Shown here piece by piece: positions 61,621-64,000 of a stretch of DNA of 64,000 nucleotides. A program made the position numbers and the translations under genes. Numbering within the stretch: the stretch's first letter is position 1; each line of letters starts with the position of its first letter. The notes under the pieces are model-generated. The model was not told the DNA's origin. It saw nothing but the letters and a program-made list of their open reading frames with translations, and made no database searches. The stretch is from Mameliella sp. CS4 (GTDB lineage: Bacteria; Pseudomonadota; Alphaproteobacteria; Rhodobacterales; Rhodobacteraceae). The DNA lies in contig NZ_JAHXRQ010000011.1 in NCBI RefSeq assembly GCF_019392335.1, forward strand, positions 62,001 to 126,000, in the 5' to 3' direction.

Positions 61621-61838
61621 GTCCCGAGCTTGCCCGCTGTCCCGGACCTCTGCAACACATTGCCGGCCTTTGCGCCGCCTGATTTCCGAAGGTGGCCCCG
61701 TCCAGCAAGGCGGGCATGTTAAGCCATCTCGCCAAGCCATCAGAAGAACCCTGAGGATACCATGGCGGTGCACCAAAAAATGCAAAGGGCGGCCCCCGGG
61801 GCCGCCCTCTTCTGTTTCTCAGATCGCCGGTTCCCCGA
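61621..61838. other. Gap between acetyltransferase and soxG
   Basis: 218 bases. I see no gene. A hairpin terminator for the sox genes lies at 61784-61810. The rest would hold the acetyltransferase promoter on the minus strand. Confidence 0.5.
61784..61810 (-). terminator. Terminator of the sox operon
   Basis: AGGGCGGCCCC/GGGGCCGCCCT with a tiny loop, followed on the minus strand by TTTGCATTTTTT. It lies just after the soxG stop on the minus strand and closely resembles the hairpin at 61080-61107. Confidence 0.7.
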
Positions 61839-62393
61839 TCAGGCCGCCTCGGCGGCCAGTTCGCGGACACCGGTTTCCAGCAGGTGCAGCACGTGCGGCG
61901 CGAAGCTGTGCCAGACATCCATGCGGAACGCGCTTTCGCCATCGCGCCACAAGAGAACGGTCACCCCGTCAAAGTTGATCCGCCGCCCCTCGCCCACGGC
62001 AATGCTGTCGGGATTGCGGGGCATGCCCAGCGTCAGCAGATCCACGGCGCGCGGCCCGCTGATCTCGAAGGTGACCTCACGCCCCGAAACGTCGACCAGG
62101 CTGTGCGGCAGCGTGCCGTAAACCTCGTCACAGGCTGCTTGCGTGCCCGGCGCCAGCGTCTCGGGCGCCTGCAGCATCCATTCGTCGGGTCCAAGACACA
62201 GGGCCTGGGTCTCGCCCGATTGGGCGCGCTGACCTATCCGGGTGGGCAGTGTCAGCCCCAGAGCCGTGTTGAGCGGTGCAAAGTCACCGCGCACCCGCAG
62301 GGACAGTCGCGCGCACGGCGCGGCAAGACTGACCCGCGCCGCCGCGCTTTCTGCGAGGACCGAGGGCGTGAAAGAGGAAATCGGTGCGTTCAT
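61839..62393 (-). CDS. soxG: Sarcosine oxidase gamma subunit
   Basis: 184 residues. The family features are the Ala-rich N-terminus, CARLSLRVRGDFAPLNTALGLTLP, the LGPDEWMLQAP motif at about 69-79 and VDVSGREVTFEISGPRAVDLLTLG. SoxG is the smallest subunit of heterotetrameric sarcosine oxidase and stabilises the GcvT-like region of SoxA. It is the last gene after soxA, 10 bases downstream. The complex converts sarcosine to glycine plus 5,10-methylene-tetrahydrofolate. Confidence 0.92.
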   Translation of the reverse strand: MNAPISSFTPSVLAESAAARVSLAAPCARLSLRVRGDFAPLNTALGLTLPTRIGQRAQSGETQALCLGPDEWMLQAPETLAPGTQAACDEVYGTLPHSLVDVSGREVTFEISGPRAVDLLTLGMPRNPDSIAVGEGRRINFDGVTVLLWRDGESAFRMDVWHSFAPHVLHLLETGVRELAAEAA

Positions 62394-62403
62394 GACAGGC
62401 TCC

Positions 62404-64000
62404 TCAGATCTTCAGACGGGCGTTTTCGGGATCGACGAAGATCGTCGAGGTGATCTTGGCCGCGATGGTGCGGTCGGGCATCGGGATATGGACGGTCTCG
62501 CCCATCTTGTCGTGCCCACCCTCGACCAGCGCCAGCGCGATGGGACGGCCCGCCGCGTCAGAGTGATAGGAGGAAGTCACATGCCCCACCATCGTCATCG
62601 GCAGCGGCTGGTTGGGGTCGAACACGATCTGCGCGCCCTCTTCCAGCTTCGACTGGTCCTCTGACAGCAGGCCGACAAGCTGTTTGCGCCCCGGAGCCAC
62701 CAGGTCAGGCCGTGCCAGCCCGCGCATGCCGACGAAGTCGGGCTTTTTCTTGCCCACGGCCCAGCCCATACCCGCGTCATAGGGCGTGACAGTGCCATCG
62801 GTGTCCTGACCGACAATGATATAGCCCTTTTCGGCCCGCAGGACGTGCATGGTTTCCGTGCCATAGGCGCAGATGTCATACTGTTGACCGGCCTCCCAGA
62901 GCGTCTCCCACAGCTTGCGGCCCATCGGTGCGGGCACGTTGACCTCGAACCCGATTTCGCCGGTAAAGCTGATGCGGAACAGTCGCGCGGGCATGCCCGC
63001 AACGGTGCATTCGACGCAGGACATGTGCGGGAAAGCCTCGTCGGTCAGATCCACACCCGCGACCAGCGAGCCAAGCAGCTTGGCGGCGTTGGGGCCGTTC
63101 AGCGCGACGGTCGACCACTGTTCGGTGGTCGAGGTCAGCCAGACGTTCAGCTCGGGCCACTCGGTCTGGAGGTAGTCCTCCATCATGTTCAGCACGCGCG
63201 CCGCGCCGCCGGTGGTGGTGGTGACGTGAAAGCAATCCTCCGACAGGCGCCCGATCACACCGTCGTCACGGATGAAGCCATCATCGCCGCAGAGCAACCC
63301 GTAGCGGCAGCGGCCCGGCGCCAGCTTGGTCCAGGGGTTGGTGTACATGCGGTTCATGAACTCGACCGCATCGGGGCCCTTGACCTCGATCTTGCCCAGC
63401 GTGGAGGCATCGAAGACGCCGAGGCTGGCCCGCGTTGCGACGCATTCGCGGCGCACGGCGGTCTCCATGTCCTCGCCCGTTTTCGGGAAGTACCAGGCGC
63501 GGCGCCACTGGCCGACCGGCTCGAACACCGCGCCGTTTTCCTCGGCCCAGCCGTCGATCTGGGTCTTGCGCGTCACCTCAAAATGTTCGCCCCGGTGATA
63601 GCCGGCGAAAGCCCCGAAAGAGGTCGGCGTATAAGGCGGCCGGAAGGTGGTCAGCCCCACCTGCGGCTGCTTTTTCCCGAGGGCGTCGGCGGCGATGTTC
63701 AACCCGTTGATGTTGGACATCTTGCCCTGATCGGTCGCCATGCCGTTGGTGGTATAGCGCTTGACGTGTTCGATCGAGCGCATGCCTTCGCGCACGGCCA
63801 GGCGCAGGTCCTTGGCGGTGACGTCGTTCTGGTAGTCGACAAAGGCCTTGGCCTTGCCCGGGCTGCGGTCGGTCGGCAGTTCCTTGTGGGTGGTGCCGGT
63901 GCCGGGCCGGTCCGCCTCGACGGCATAGGCCAGTTCGGCAGGCGCCTTGCCCAGTGCCGCGGCCACCTCACGCCCCTTTTCGGCCCCATCGTTCAGCGCC
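62404..64000 (-). CDS. soxA: Sarcosine oxidase alpha subunit, C-terminal part
   Basis: 532 codons visible; the N-terminus is cut off by the window end at 64000, so the start is not seen. The visible part covers the linker (DRSPGKAKAFVDYQNDVTAKDL) and the C-terminal GcvT-like aminomethyltransferase domain that binds tetrahydrofolate, with YRRGEHFEVTRKTQIDGWAEE-type sequence, TGEIGFEVNVPAPMGRKLWE and the GCV-T-C tail (TSSYHSDAAGRPIALALVEGG). The full protein is about 1000 residues in relatives. Order soxA-soxG on the minus strand fits the soxBDAG operon. Confidence 0.93.
   Translation of the reverse strand, partial: ALNDGAEKGREVAAALGKAPAELAYAVEADRPGTGTTHKELPTDRSPGKAKAFVDYQNDVTAKDLRLAVREGMRSIEHVKRYTTNGMATDQGKMSNINGLNIAADALGKKQPQVGLTTFRPPYTPTSFGAFAGYHRGEHFEVTRKTQIDGWAEENGAVFEPVGQWRRAWYFPKTGEDMETAVRRECVATRASLGVFDASTLGKIEVKGPDAVEFMNRMYTNPWTKLAPGRCRYGLLCGDDGFIRDDGVIGRLSEDCFHVTTTTGGAARVLNMMEDYLQTEWPELNVWLTSTTEQWSTVALNGPNAAKLLGSLVAGVDLTDEAFPHMSCVECTVAGMPARLFRISFTGEIGFEVNVPAPMGRKLWETLWEAGQQYDICAYGTETMHVLRAEKGYIIVGQDTDGTVTPYDAGMGWAVGKKKPDFVGMRGLARPDLVAPGRKQLVGLLSEDQSKLEEGAQIVFDPNQPLPMTMVGHVTSSYHSDAAGRPIALALVEGGHDKMGETVHIPMPDRTIAAKITSTIFVDPENARLKI

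Overview
The window looks like chromosome from a high-GC alphaproteobacterium of the Rhodobacteraceae (Roseobacter group). The evidence is the ctaC-ctaB-ctaG-ctaE-SURF1 aa3 oxidase operon layout, a Flp/Tad pilus locus of alphaproteobacterial type, an ectoine-degradation gene set, DgcA-like and heterotetrameric sarcosine oxidase genes, and very GC-rich codons. This is a judgement from gene content, not from a database search. I see no rRNA, CRISPR array, transposase, integrase or phage gene.

Layout. 0.2-9.7 kb: tldD on the minus strand, then a plus-strand run of cytochrome c oxidase subunits II and III with their assembly factors, threonine synthase, an M16 peptidase and a GNAT enzyme. A perfect FixK/FNR-type box lies upstream of the oxidase genes. 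9.9-13.1 kb: a metallo-beta-lactamase-fold protein, an FAD-linked oxidase and a lytic transglycosylase. 13.5-24.9 kb: the Tad pilus locus, with three almost identical tandem pilin genes, a fourth divergent pilin, CpaB, CpaC, an OmpA-like lipoprotein, CpaE, CpaF, TadB, TadC, two TPR proteins and the prepilin peptidase. The TadE/F/G minor pilins are not here. 24.9-27.6 kb: an unfamiliar three-repeat secreted protein and an AAA ATPase. 27.6-34.6 kb: an AbrB-family membrane protein, a CAT-anticodon tRNA, a pseudoazurin, and an ABC ATPase/permease/AttH-type lipocalin operon.

34.7-43.8 kb: ectoine catabolism. DoeD-type transaminase, semialdehyde dehydrogenase, AsnC/Lrp regulator, EutC and EutB are on the minus strand. 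DoeA, an ArgE-like M20 deacetylase (in the place of the usual DoeB) and an idonate/sorbitol-type dehydrogenase are on the plus strand. 43.9-45.7 kb: a YgiB/YgiC pair. 45.8-49.8 kb: a four-gene operon (HAD-UbiA fusion, GtrA, DprE1-like, DprE2-like) that matches the mycobacterial route to polyprenyl-phosphoryl-D-arabinofuranose. 50.1-53.8 kb: a Rieske oxygenase translationally coupled to a glutamine-synthetase-like enzyme, plus a ketopantoate-reductase-like protein. 54.1-56.5 kb: a large protein with three beta-rich repeats, Asp-Pro linkers and a PIG-L deacetylase domain. 56.6-64.0 kb: a GST, a carboxymuconolactone-decarboxylase-like protein, a decayed serine protease, a TetR regulator divergent from a DgcA-like methylamine dehydrogenase, an AAC(6')-like acetyltransferase, and sarcosine oxidase gamma and alpha (alpha cut by the window end).

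The most unusual items are the arabinosyl-donor operon, the Rieske/GS-like pair, the tandem pilins with an Asp-Trp in place of the usual Glu-Tyr, the three-repeat secreted protein, and the PIG-L multidomain protein. Long open frames antisense to real genes are common here because of the GC content and were not annotated.
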